From an uncultured Clostridium sp. (GTDB lineage: Bacteria > Bacillota > Clostridia > TANB77 > CAG-508), in contig CAMMNR010000047.1 in NCBI GenBank assembly GCA_946498265.1, positions 1 through 11,633 of the forward strand: 11,633 nucleotides of DNA, given 5' to 3'. The position numbers and the translations under genes are program-made. The notes below the pieces were generated by a model, which searched no databases, was not told the origin of the DNA, and was given only the letters and a program-made list of their open reading frames with translations. Below are positions 1-7,039 of this stretch, piece by piece; position 1 is the stretch's first letter; each line of letters begins with the position of its first letter.

Positions 1-306
1 TGGGTCTGTTGGTATAGAATGTTCTCCTGTTTCTATTGTTCCTGTTGGAGAATCCACTCCGTGTTCTGCACAAAATACGGTAAGTTTTTCTCCTGTTGTA
101 TAATTTACCAATCTTCTCAAAAGAATTCCTGCACTTCCTTTATTATCTGTTGTATAAACACCTGAGTCCCATTGTCCAGAAACCCATTTTCCAGTTCCAG
201 AACTTGAAACAGCAAATATAGGTTGTGCTGTACTAAATAATGTTATTGTTATGAATAAAATTGCCATCAATTTTTTAAATTTATCTATTTTCTTTTTCTT
301 TAACAT
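1..306 (-). CDS. Secreted surface protein, thioester-adhesin-like, N-terminal part only
   Basis: Partial gene: 102 codons are open from the ATG at 306 to the window edge. I chose this ATG over the one at 312 because AGGAGG (320-315) lies 8 nt upstream of it but only 2 nt from the other. The protein starts with a basic stretch (residues 2-12), a hydrophobic core (13-31) and a likely signal-peptidase site after Phe31-Ala32, so it is probably exported. The mature part begins with a Ser/Gly-rich segment and then carries FCAEHG around Cys79. An aromatic residue followed by Cys early in a Gram-positive surface protein recalls the Cys that forms the internal thioester of thioester-domain adhesins. 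The partner Gln and any LPXTG-type sorting signal would lie beyond the edge. The sortase gene 1.2 kb upstream is a possible partner. An intrinsic terminator ends 4 nt before the Shine-Dalgarno, so expression must come through it. The family call is tentative; export is well supported. Confidence 0.7.
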   Translation of the reverse strand, partial: MLKKKKIDKFKKLMAILFITITLFSTAQPIFAVSSSGTGKWVSGQWDSGVYTTDNKGSAGILLRRLVNYTTGEKLTVFCAEHGVDSPTGTIETGEHSIPTDP

Positions 307-324
307 TAGCATTTCCTCCTTTAT

Positions 325-353
325 AAAAAAAAGAACAAGTTTTTAACTTGTTC
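325..353 (-). terminator. Intrinsic terminator abutting the next gene's Shine-Dalgarno
   Basis: A perfect 8-bp inverted repeat (333-340 with 346-353, GAACAAGT/ACTTGTTC, 5-nt loop) is followed on the minus strand by eight T (332-325). It sits 24 nt after the stop of the Ig-like protein gene and only 4 nt before the AGGAGG of the adhesin-like gene. No promoter fits between hairpin and Shine-Dalgarno, so the downstream gene can only be transcribed by readthrough. Confidence 0.8.
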
Positions 354-377
354 CAATTACTAATATTTATTTAATTT

Positions 378-1400
378 TTATCTATAATAAAAGTTTATTG
401 TCCATTTTTGACATTGTGGGCAAGTCCAAACTTCATAGCCAAATGGACATCCTTTTAAATATTCTTCTTTTGTTTTTTCGCCATTTTCCCATTGTTTTGC
501 CCACTTTTCTATTTCAGCATTAAAGTAATTATCTGCCTGTTCTTTTGTTTCAAACCATTTACCAGTATTTCCACTCTCCATTTTGTGATTATTTCCTATG
601 CATTCTGTTTTTGGAGCTATTTGTACTTCTTCTTCCGTATAACTATCATTCGGTTTATTATTTTGAGGTATTGTGTCTTGTGTCTGCTTATTTGTATTAT
701 TATCTTTTTTTGAACTACTATTATTATTTATACTTTCATATTTTCTATTATCTGTTGTTTTATCTTTATTGTCTGTTATAAAAGATTCAGTGTTATCAGT
801 TTGCTCATTGCTAGAATTATCTATGTTTTTTTCTTTTTCTTTAATAATAATTTTAAAATCTTTTTCGGCCTTATTAGAATATATATCTTCAATAATAATT
901 TTTGCATAATATTCACCACTTAAGCCTGAGTTTACATTGCTAAAATCAATATTATATTCCCTTATCTCTGATAAATCAGATACATTAACTAATTCTTTAA
1001 AGTTATATGTTGTTAAATCTGTATTATATGGAATTTCTATATTATCATTAATAGATATTTCTGGTGCAATTGTATCTTTAACTTCTATTTTTTGATTTAA
1101 TTTTTTATTTTTGTAATAAACATTTATTTCATATTCTCCAACTGCCGGATAATCTTTATCTTTTTCGTTTTTTATATTATTTTCTACTCTGATTTCCTGT
1201 AAATCAATAAAACTATATTTAGATAAGTCTATTAATTCCTCAATTTTAGGATTATATTTATTACCATATTCTATAACAACATTATCTTGCATAAGTATAA
1301 TTTTACTATCTCTTTTATAAAAATATAGCTTTACAATTATTCCAAAAATAATTAATAAAAACAGTATAATTATTAAACTAATAAAAATTTTCTTTTTCAT
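378..1400 (-). CDS. Membrane-anchored Ig-like surface protein with Cys/Trp-rich C-terminal module
   Basis: 340 residues from the ATG at 1400, which has AAGAGGT (1414-1408) 7 nt upstream; an upstream in-frame start at 1430 has no such signal and would add 10 residues before the membrane segment. Residues 2-4 are Lys and about 5-25 are strongly hydrophobic (uncleaved signal anchor). Residues about 37-185 form two bacterial Ig-like repeats of the kind found in cell-wall proteins (DUF5011-like), with DTIAPEI at the junction. A Ser/Thr/Asn/Lys-rich linker follows (about 190-260). The last 74 residues are different: Cys267, His272, a Trp-rich helix, then CPFGYEVW (Cys318) and CPQC (Cys327, Cys330), which could bind metal or form disulphides. 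No LPXTG motif is present. The gene follows the sortase by 113 nt and ends at a strong terminator. The role is unknown; adhesion or cell-surface contact is an inference from the domains. Confidence 0.8.
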   Translation of the reverse strand: MKKKIFISLIIILFLLIIFGIIVKLYFYKRDSKIILMQDNVVIEYGNKYNPKIEELIDLSKYSFIDLQEIRVENNIKNEKDKDYPAVGEYEINVYYKNKKLNQKIEVKDTIAPEISINDNIEIPYNTDLTTYNFKELVNVSDLSEIREYNIDFSNVNSGLSGEYYAKIIIEDIYSNKAEKDFKIIIKEKEKNIDNSSNEQTDNTESFITDNKDKTTDNRKYESINNNSSSKKDNNTNKQTQDTIPQNNKPNDSYTEEEVQIAPKTECIGNNHKMESGNTGKWFETKEQADNYFNAEIEKWAKQWENGEKTKEEYLKGCPFGYEVWTCPQCQKWTINFYYR

Positions 1401-1420
1401 ATATTTTACCTCTTGTAAAG

Positions 1421-1429
1421 AGTATATCA
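1421..1429 (-). promoter_or_regulatory. Candidate extended -10 promoter element
   Basis: TGATATACT (1429-1421) matches an extended -10 (TGn plus TATACT) between the sortase and Ig-like genes. There is no convincing -35. The predicted transcript start would fall at the edge of the Shine-Dalgarno at 1414-1408, which is uncomfortably close, so this is weak. Confidence 0.25.
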
Positions 1430-1479
1430 TAAATTATATAATTTTTATAAGTTTAAAAAAAATTTTTTATATTTTGTTT

Positions 1480-1506
1480 AAAAATGTTAAGAAAATCAAC
1501 ATTTTT
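1480..1506 (-). terminator. Weak A/U-rich hairpin after the sortase gene
   Basis: A perfect 9-bp inverted repeat (1480-1488 with 1498-1506, AAAAATGTT/AACATTTTT, 9-nt loop) lies just after the sortase stop. The 3' arm ends in five T on the minus strand, but no longer T-run follows and the stem has only one G-C pair. It may be a leaky terminator that separates the conjugation operon from the Ig-like gene. Confidence 0.35.
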
Positions 1507-1513
1507 GAGCAAT

Positions 1514-2233
1514 TTAATCAATTTTTTCTAGCATTGCTACTATATAATACCTCTGATCCGTTGGCGTTGTATGATTATTAAGATATGAACATGTAGATAA
1601 TTTTACTATTTTTTTGATTTCGTTTATATTTTCTATATAATATTTACTTGCTTTTTTATAATATTCTATCTCTTCTTCATAGCTTAATGACTTAATATTC
1701 TTTTCTTCTATATTTACACCTATTGAATAGCAACTAAATATTGTTGCTTTATAATTTTGTTTTTTTGTGTATATCTCAAAGTTAGAATGTTCATTAAGAA
1801 AGTTCTTATTCATATAATTTGCAAGTTCTGAAAACATTAGTCCACTTTTCATATTATGTCCATATATAATTGTTATATTGTCTTGAAAAGGATTGTCATT
1901 TAGTGTAAATATTGAACCATTACTATTATATTTACCATCGAATGAATGTTTTAAGTATTTTAAGTTATCATTATCTTTAAGAATTGGATAATTTATTTTT
2001 GTATTTTCTATATTTATCCAGCCTATAATATCCGGATTTATTTCTTCTAATTTATCCCAATCTATTTCACTCTTCTTATCATCATTATCTTTTATAATTA
2101 CATTTTCTATTAATTCCATACTAGCATCATTGCTTTCCTTATATTCTAACAAATCTTTTATTAAAAGATATGAAGATATTATTATAATTATTATAGATAC
2201 AATTATAGCAATTTTTACAATCTTTACTATTAT
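1514..2233 (-). CDS. Class B sortase with a non-canonical (AUA) start
   Basis: Membrane-anchored cysteine transpeptidase expected to attach surface proteins to the cell wall or to each other. The catalytic triad is visible: His in YGHNMK (codon 1858-1856), Cys in KLSTCSY (1591-1589) and Arg in TDQRYY (1552-1550). The STC signature and the total length (239 residues) fit class B. The only standard in-frame start is TTG at 2152, which has no Shine-Dalgarno and removes the membrane anchor. Upstream of it the frame stays open to a TAG at 2254-2252 and encodes an Ile/Val-rich transmembrane helix, preceded by a strong AGGAGGTG (2249-2242). At the correct spacing the in-frame codons are ATA (2233 and 2230), not ATG. 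I therefore place the start at ATA 2233. Either AUA is used, or an ATG has mutated and the gene is weakly expressed or dead. The family assignment is firm; the start is not. No substrate with a sorting motif is complete in the window. Confidence 0.85.
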   Translation of the reverse strand: MIVKIVKIAIIVSIIIIIISSYLLIKDLLEYKESNDASMELIENVIIKDNDDKKSEIDWDKLEEINPDIIGWINIENTKINYPILKDNDNLKYLKHSFDGKYNSNGSIFTLNDNPFQDNITIIYGHNMKSGLMFSELANYMNKNFLNEHSNFEIYTKKQNYKATIFSCYSIGVNIEEKNIKSLSYEEEIEYYKKASKYYIENINEIKKIVKLSTCSYLNNHTTPTDQRYYIVAMLEKID

Positions 2234-2256
2234 ATTTCTTTCACCTCCTATCTATA

Positions 2257-2290
2257 TTATCTATCTAATGCCATTTAAGCATCACCTCCT
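2257..2290 (-). promoter_or_regulatory. Second Shine-Dalgarno with 5-codon open frame before the sortase
   Basis: A strong AGGAGGTG (2290-2283) lies upstream of the sortase's own Shine-Dalgarno. At 10 nt spacing from its AGGAGG it would start ATG 2274, encoding only Met-Ala-Leu-Asp-Arg and a TAA (2259-2257), which ends 8 nt before the sortase Shine-Dalgarno. This could be a leader peptide that couples translation to the non-canonical sortase start, or the remnant of a lost gene. Confidence 0.35.
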
Positions 2291-2304
2291 TAAAATTGTA
2301 TTTT

Positions 2305-2463
2305 CTACACTTTATTAGTATATATTAAATTATTTTCATTTATATTATTTCTACTATTAGTGTTCTGATTATTAGATGGCATTATCATTTTAAGTCCAAA
2401 TAAACAAAATACACTCATTAATATTATCAATAAGTTTTTAATAATTCTTTTTATTATTTTCAT
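2305..2463 (-). CDS. Small single-pass membrane protein, 52 residues
   Basis: An unrecognised short gene, ATG 2463 to TAG 2305, with AAAGGTG 6 nt upstream of the start. Residues 2-9 are basic, 10-28 form one hydrophobic helix, and 29-52 are a polar Asn-rich tail, so the likely topology is N-in, C-out. There is a Cys at position 20 within the helix, but the residues before it (Ser-Val-Phe) do not make a lipobox. It begins 12 nt after the stop of the receiver-like gene and precedes the sortase, so it is probably in the same transcript. Small membrane proteins in such operons can be exclusion or pore-accessory factors, but nothing in this sequence shows which. That it is a real gene rests on the Shine-Dalgarno, the membrane-protein composition and the tight fit between neighbours. 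Confidence 0.6.
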   Translation of the reverse strand: MKIIKRIIKNLLIILMSVFCLFGLKMIMPSNNQNTNSRNNINENNLIYTNKV

Positions 2464-2474
2464 TTCATACACCT

Positions 2475-2906
2475 TTACTTTCTACTAAAAAAAGAATTAG
2501 ACCTATCATCTCTAATTCTCCTTCTACTTTTTAATTTTATATTAAAAGTTTTCCTATACAAGTCCGATATATCTTTAAAACTTCTAGGATGTTCAATAAT
2601 TTCTTTAATTTGATTTGGATAGAAATTTCCAAACAATATATCATAAATTCCTAATTGCAATGCTAATTTTGTTTCTTCTTGCTTTTGATTTTTTAGTAAC
2701 AAAATAACTCTCATATTCATTTCTTTTAATGTAAATAAAAATTCGTGTAAATTTCCTTCAATTGCTTGTGGAGATATAATTGCTGTTTGTCCTTCAAATG
2801 TATTGTTCTCAATTAAATATTCACTATATCGTGCTATTATTGAATCTCTTAAATTCATTTGAATTTCTTTGTCAATTTCTTCTATCCCTGTATATATTAC
2901 TATCAT
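2475..2906 (-). CDS. Receiver-like (CheY-fold) protein of unknown function
   Basis: 143 residues from ATG 2906, directly after the TAG of the M23 peptidase gene (no gap). Its Shine-Dalgarno AAGGAGGG lies inside the end of that gene, so the two are translationally coupled. The alternation of hydrophobic strands and helices (MIVIYTG; TAIISPQ; MRVILLL; LGIYDILFGNF) resembles a response-regulator receiver fold without an evident phosphorylatable Asp pocket. The LGIYDILFG segment resembles the alpha4-beta5 end of the atypical receiver domains fused to ParA-like ATPases. The C-terminus (about 120-143) is very basic (KLKSRRRIR), which suggests nucleic-acid or membrane-surface contact. There is no signal peptide, so it is cytoplasmic. 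It lies inside the conjugation operon, so a role in pore assembly or localisation is possible but not shown. One Arg codon is CGA (2831-2829), useful as a control for the CGG observation. Confidence 0.75.
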   Translation of the reverse strand: MIVIYTGIEEIDKEIQMNLRDSIIARYSEYLIENNTFEGQTAIISPQAIEGNLHEFLFTLKEMNMRVILLLKNQKQEETKLALQLGIYDILFGNFYPNQIKEIIEHPRSFKDISDLYRKTFNIKLKSRRRIRDDRSNSFFSRK

Positions 2907-3671
2907 CTAAATAATTCCCTCCTTTTTCACTATTTCTAATGGATTTATTAATTCTCCATTTTTTTTAATTGTAAAATGACAATGGCAACCTGTTGTAGCT
3001 CCATTTGTTGGATTTCCATTACTGTCTTTATACGGATTATTAGTTACACCATATACATTTTTTGGTCCTACTTTACCAATAATTTCACCTTTTTTAACTT
3101 TTTGCCCCACACTTACTATAAATTCAGGTGAGCTATGGCAATATGAAAATCTATATGTTCCATCTGTACTTTTTATTGTAATAGTATATCCACCAGCACC
3201 GCCCCATCCTACTGAAACTACTTCTCCATCCATAATACAAACTAATTTTGATCCTTCAGGAGCTGCAATATCTATTCCAGAATGAAATGTTGATGCACCT
3301 GCTGTTGGAGCTTCTCTATTACCAAAATAACTTGTTATCGTATATTCACCCTCAACAGGCCAGTCTGTTTCTTCAGACATTCCACCCGTAAAAATTTTTG
3401 ATACGAAGTCCCATACACTTTCAAAGAATCCTTTTACTTCTTCTTTGTCTTTTCCTTTGTCATACTCAGTATTATAGTAAGCAAGTTCTTTTTTCATATC
3501 CACTTTGTCGTCATTATCAAATGCTATATAAAGAATATCAGTAATACTAGAAATAATGAGTATAAAGATAAGTAATATGATTATTGGTACTATGAAAGGT
3601 TTTATTATTATAAATGCCATACCCATAACCTTACTTTTGATTTTACTTTTTAATCTATTCATTGGCATCAT
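2907..3671 (-). CDS. Membrane-anchored M23 (LytM-type) peptidoglycan endopeptidase
   Basis: 254 residues. It opens the cell wall for the conjugation apparatus, the role filled by VirB1-type hydrolases in Gram-negative systems. Residues about 18-45 are a transmembrane helix after a basic N-terminus. An acidic/Lys linker (50-100) follows, then a peptidase M23 domain (105-250). Zinc ligands are visible: HSGID (His130, Asp134) and HCH (His230, His232), with a further His179. The usual Gly-rich loop (GWGGAGG) is present. The start ATG 3671 has GGTGG 6 nt upstream; ATG 3668 and 3662 are close alternatives. It overlaps the VirB6-like gene by 17 nt, which implies coupled translation, and abuts the next gene. 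Unlike many Gram-positive conjugation hydrolases it has no second catalytic domain (no SLT or NlpC/P60). The family assignment is firm. Confidence 0.93.
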   Translation of the reverse strand: MMPMNRLKSKIKSKVMGMAFIIIKPFIVPIIILLIFILIISSITDILYIAFDNDDKVDMKKELAYYNTEYDKGKDKEEVKGFFESVWDFVSKIFTGGMSEETDWPVEGEYTITSYFGNREAPTAGASTFHSGIDIAAPEGSKLVCIMDGEVVSVGWGGAGGYTITIKSTDGTYRFSYCHSSPEFIVSVGQKVKKGEIIGKVGPKNVYGVTNNPYKDSNGNPTNGATTGCHCHFTIKKNGELINPLEIVKKEGII

Positions 3672-5143
3672 CTGCTTCCACCGTTATAATTTTATTATTT
3701 TCTTGGTTTTTATCTTCTTGTCTAGTATTATTTATATTATTTCTGTTATATGTTCTTCTCTGCATATTATCTTGACTATTAGTTTTGAAATTTCTGCCTT
3801 CTGCCATATACATTCCTAAGTTCATAAATTCTTTTCCAACATTAAATGCTCTTTTTATTCCACTTGTATTATTTACTTCTTTTTCTTCATTTAGTATTTT
3901 ATTATTAATTGGATTTGTTTTATTTTCTATTGGGTTTGCAATATTAGTAATTGAATTAGTATTTTGTTCTTCCATAATATTTTTTGAATAACTTTCATAA
4001 CTTACACCTGTAGCAGGTTTACTTCCTGCATTATTTCCATTGCTTACTACTCTTGATATAATATCAGGTTGTTCAGATTTATTTTCTATACTGTTTCCTT
4101 TAAATTGATATGCAATAGATTTTAATGTATATCCCATTGCAGCACCCATTCCAATACCTCTATTTGCAAGTTCTTCATTATTTACACCAGCAATTCTACT
4201 AACAAGATTTTGCATTGTATTTTGAAGTGCATCTCCTAAAGGTAATATCATCATTCCCCATAGTAAACTAACTGCCCACCCAGCATTTGAAGGTAAGAAT
4301 GTTAGATATATTAAGAATAAAAATGCATACACAAATTGCATAAAAGCATTTATTATAATTTGTCCAAACCATATACTTGATGCTATTGTTCTTTTATTTA
4401 TAATCCAGAATACTACTACTATAGGGGTAAATATTGTAAATACTATTAATGTAAATTGCCTTATTATGAATTTAATATTAATTTTTACAAACAAATATGC
4501 AAATAGTGCAATAACTATTGCTGTCGCTATTGCATTTCCAGTATTAATGCTTGTTAATAATGAATTTCCCAATAGATCATCTAAACTTCCATGAGATTTT
4601 GATACCAATATTGTAACTAGATTGTTATTCAACATTAGCATAAATTTTACAAATATAGGTGCTAGTGCTATTGAAGAAACTCCAAAAAATAATCTCATTA
4701 AGTTATCTTTTGCTTCATTTCTTTTATCTGGACTTATACCTGCAACAATCATTTTCCATGCAAGAATTATTATTGCTACTAAAATTGGACCTCCTATAAT
4801 TCCTGCTATAGTCCAATACCAATTATTTATTAAACTCCAACTTTCATTTGTAAATGGTGATAAATCTGTTTGATTGTTTCCAAATATTAATTCATCATAA
4901 TTCTTAAACCCGTACTCCAAATGTTTCATTTGTTGTTAAATCAAACACAGTTTCTGCAATGCCTCCAATCATTTTAGCAATTATCTTTTCAAATAGTCCT
5001 CCATCATCTTTATCTATTGTTTCTTCTATTTCTGACTCTTTCTCGTCATCATCTGAAAATATACTTGCTTGTACTGGATTAACAAGACTAAAAAAAATAA
5101 GTATTACTAAAAGAATACTTACAAAAATCTTTTTTGTTTTCAA
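3655..5143 (-). CDS. VirB6/TrbL-like channel protein, encoded across a +1 frameshift at CGG
   Basis: Polytopic inner-membrane T4SS channel subunit, read here as one 495-residue protein. The zero frame starts at TTG 5143, 8 nt after AGGTGG (5157-5152); GTG at 5155 or 5152 is possible but overlaps that Shine-Dalgarno. It encodes a signal peptide (cleavage near Val24-Gln25-Ala26), an acidic segment, and an amphipathic region ending NETFGV. Next come CGG (4912-4910), one more codon, and a TAA at 4906-4904, giving 79 residues. Skipping the C of CGG continues as GFKNYDELIFG and about six hydrophobic helices, then a hydrophilic Asn-rich tail. The second frame has an ATG at 4929 inside the overlap but no Shine-Dalgarno, so two separate proteins are less likely. 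Signal peptide, amphipathic segment, then membrane core is the layout I expect for this family. It overlaps the M23 gene by 17 nt. Confidence 0.8.
4907..4915 (-). other. +1 recoding site: GTA CGG GTT TAA in the VirB6-like gene
   Basis: Zero-frame codons GTA (4915-4913), CGG (4912-4910) and GTT (4909-4907) are followed at once by TAA. Omitting the C at 4912 gives GTA GGG TTT AAG and joins the signal-peptide part to the membrane core. The residue after the shift is Gly (GGG). A GGAG (4919-4916) lies upstream, the only weakly prfB-like element at any of the four sites. Confidence 0.7.
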
Positions 5144-5161
5144 ATACTTCACCACCTATCT

Positions 5162-7039
5162 CTATGTTGTAATAAATTCACTTTCAAATTTTGTAATATC
5201 AATTTTTAATGCTCTAATATCACCTCCTCTTATTAATATGCATTCTCCTGGTCTTGCTTTTGTTAATATTTCTTTTGTACCAGATGGTAATTTAAAAAAT
5301 TTCATTATTTCATCAATACTTCCTATTGATTGTTTTAATAAGAGGATTGTGTCACAACAATTTATTATTGCTTCAGCTTGTCTATTTTGTCTTAACTCTG
5401 ATAAATTTTGAGTAGCTAAAATCATTGCAACTTTTTTCTTTCTTGCTCTTCTTGCCAAATTTTCTAAGAAGTCTGATGTTTCTTGATTCTTAAATAAATT
5501 CCATGCTTCATCAACTACAACATATCTTTTGTTTCTTTCTTTTGTAGCCATATATTTATTTGTTATCCAAGTAGTTAAAACTAAACATACATAATATCTC
5601 ATAATTTCATCTTTAATCTCTGAAATATCAAAACATATTATTTGGTCATTTACTTTTAATGTACTTTGGCAATCAAATATTCCAAGCGTATTTCCATTTA
5701 GGAAATTACTTAATGTACTTGCTAATTCTTTATTTTTTATTTTTTCTTTCATTACTCTATGAAAATCAGTTAAAGTTGGCATTTTCTTTTTTATATTTCC
5801 AAATGTAATTATTCCTTCGTGTTTACCACCTTGTTTTTCAAAAAGTGAATTTATATCTTTTGTTATTTCTTTTTCTTTATATACTTCTCTTACTGCTTTT
5901 TCAATATCTGCTATCTCATTAGGTTTTAGTGTTCTATTTTCATACTTGTTTATTATACCATTCATAATAGCTCTAATTTCTGTTATTTTACTATCTATAT
6001 CTATAAAACCTTCATCTTCATCTATTTCAATATCAAATAGATTTATTCCTACAGGTATAGTTTGTCTAACCTTTATAATTCTTCCACCTAATTTTTCCGT
6101 TTGTGCTACATATTCTCCTTCTATATCTAATATAGATGATCTTCTATTAATCAATGCATTTCTTCCCACTATTGTTTTTACAGCTACAGATTTTCCTGCT
6201 CCTGGTATTCCAAATATTGCAATATTAGCATTTGCTAATCCTTGTGTAAATGTTTCTAAATTCAATGGAAGTCCTGTAAATAAATCTCTTCCTAAATATA
6301 TTCCTTCTTTTACACTTGATTTTGTTCTTGCTATTGGAAACATTGCTGCAAGACCTGCTGTAGTCATATTCCTATCATTGTCCTTTATAATATTATTATT
6401 TAATGGTAATGTTTCCTTTAAAGCATCTAATTGCTTGAAATATAAAGGTCTAATCTCACAAGATTTGTTTGCAAACTCATCTCTTAAAAATTTACTTTTT
6501 TCATTTAATTCTAAAAGACTCTTTGCATTTACTCTTAATGTTATCTTTATAAAGAATAACTTATCATTATTTATTTGTATATTTCTTCGCATTTCTTCAA
6601 ATGCTTGTATATTTTCTTCTAGTCTATGTATTTCTTCAATATTTCCTTGTTTTTCAAATAAAAGATAATCTGATTGTAATTTTGTAACTTTATGTGTTAG
6701 ATATTTTATCACATTTCTTTCATCTGCAATTTGCACTTGTGTTGAAATATCAACATCTCCTATTGTATTTAAAATCTCATCCAACCAACCAATTCCAATA
6801 TAGTTAGGATAAAACATTAATGTAAAAATTCTAGAATACTTATCATCTCCCATATAAATATAATCTTTCTTTTCTTGTATTACTTCTGGAGCAAGTAAAG
6901 ATATTAATTGAGGTTGTTTATCAAAAAAGTTCTCTTCTTTTACTTTTTTTCTTTTTTTGTATAATTTTATCTTTTGCTCTTTGATTCTTTTCCTTTTTTT
7001 ATATGGTCTAATCTTTTTTTCTCTCTGTACCTGTAACAT
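5162..7039 (-). CDS. virB4: VirB4-family T4SS ATPase
   Basis: Cytoplasmic AAA+ motor that powers assembly and transfer through the conjugation channel; 625 residues from ATG 7039. I prefer this start because AAGGAGG (7057-7051) lies 11 nt upstream; the TTG at 7066 would place the Shine-Dalgarno inside the gene. The N-terminus is very basic (residues 7-37). A VirB4 N-terminal region follows (about 45-230), then the nucleotide-binding domain with Walker A GIPGAGKS (277-284), Walker B VVVDEAW (507-513) and an ATQN sensor-like motif (about 541-544). The length is somewhat short for the family, consistent with the N-terminal TraC-like region being carried by the separate upstream gene. It overlaps that gene by 32 nt, and the next gene's Shine-Dalgarno starts 5 nt after its stop. 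It contains no in-frame CGG codon, although the out-of-frame triplet occurs at 6099. The family is certain; the gene symbol denotes the family, not a named locus. Confidence 0.95.
   Translation of the reverse strand: MLQVQREKKIRPYKKRKRIKEQKIKLYKKRKKVKEENFFDKQPQLISLLAPEVIQEKKDYIYMGDDKYSRIFTLMFYPNYIGIGWLDEILNTIGDVDISTQVQIADERNVIKYLTHKVTKLQSDYLLFEKQGNIEEIHRLEENIQAFEEMRRNIQINNDKLFFIKITLRVNAKSLLELNEKSKFLRDEFANKSCEIRPLYFKQLDALKETLPLNNNIIKDNDRNMTTAGLAAMFPIARTKSSVKEGIYLGRDLFTGLPLNLETFTQGLANANIAIFGIPGAGKSVAVKTIVGRNALINRRSSILDIEGEYVAQTEKLGGRIIKVRQTIPVGINLFDIEIDEDEGFIDIDSKITEIRAIMNGIINKYENRTLKPNEIADIEKAVREVYKEKEITKDINSLFEKQGGKHEGIITFGNIKKKMPTLTDFHRVMKEKIKNKELASTLSNFLNGNTLGIFDCQSTLKVNDQIICFDISEIKDEIMRYYVCLVLTTWITNKYMATKERNKRYVVVDEAWNLFKNQETSDFLENLARRARKKKVAMILATQNLSELRQNRQAEAIINCCDTILLLKQSIGSIDEIMKFFKLPSGTKEILTKARPGECILIRGGDIRALKIDITKFESEFITT

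Noticed and set aside
378..404. TGGACA (404-399) with GATAAA (382-377) as a minus-strand promoter for the adhesin-like gene
   Set aside because: The -10 match is poor, and the transcript would still have to pass the terminator at 353-325.
4903..4912. GGGTTTA as a -1 slippery heptamer in the VirB6-like overlap
   Set aside because: The heptamer is out of register with the zero frame, and the shift needed is +1, not -1.
4904..4919. A prfB-type +1 site with SD-like stimulator and slippery codon as the general mechanism
   Set aside because: Only the VirB6-like site has an SD-like sequence upstream, and at two sites (AUA, GUA) P-site re-pairing after the slip is poor. The only shared element is CGGR.
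492..6668. Long open frames on the plus strand opposite the Ig-like, VirB6-like and VirB4 genes
   Set aside because: They are antisense shadows of well-supported genes, rich in Phe/Ile/Ser/Leu as expected from AT-rich complement, and I saw no convincing Shine-Dalgarno or family similarity for them.
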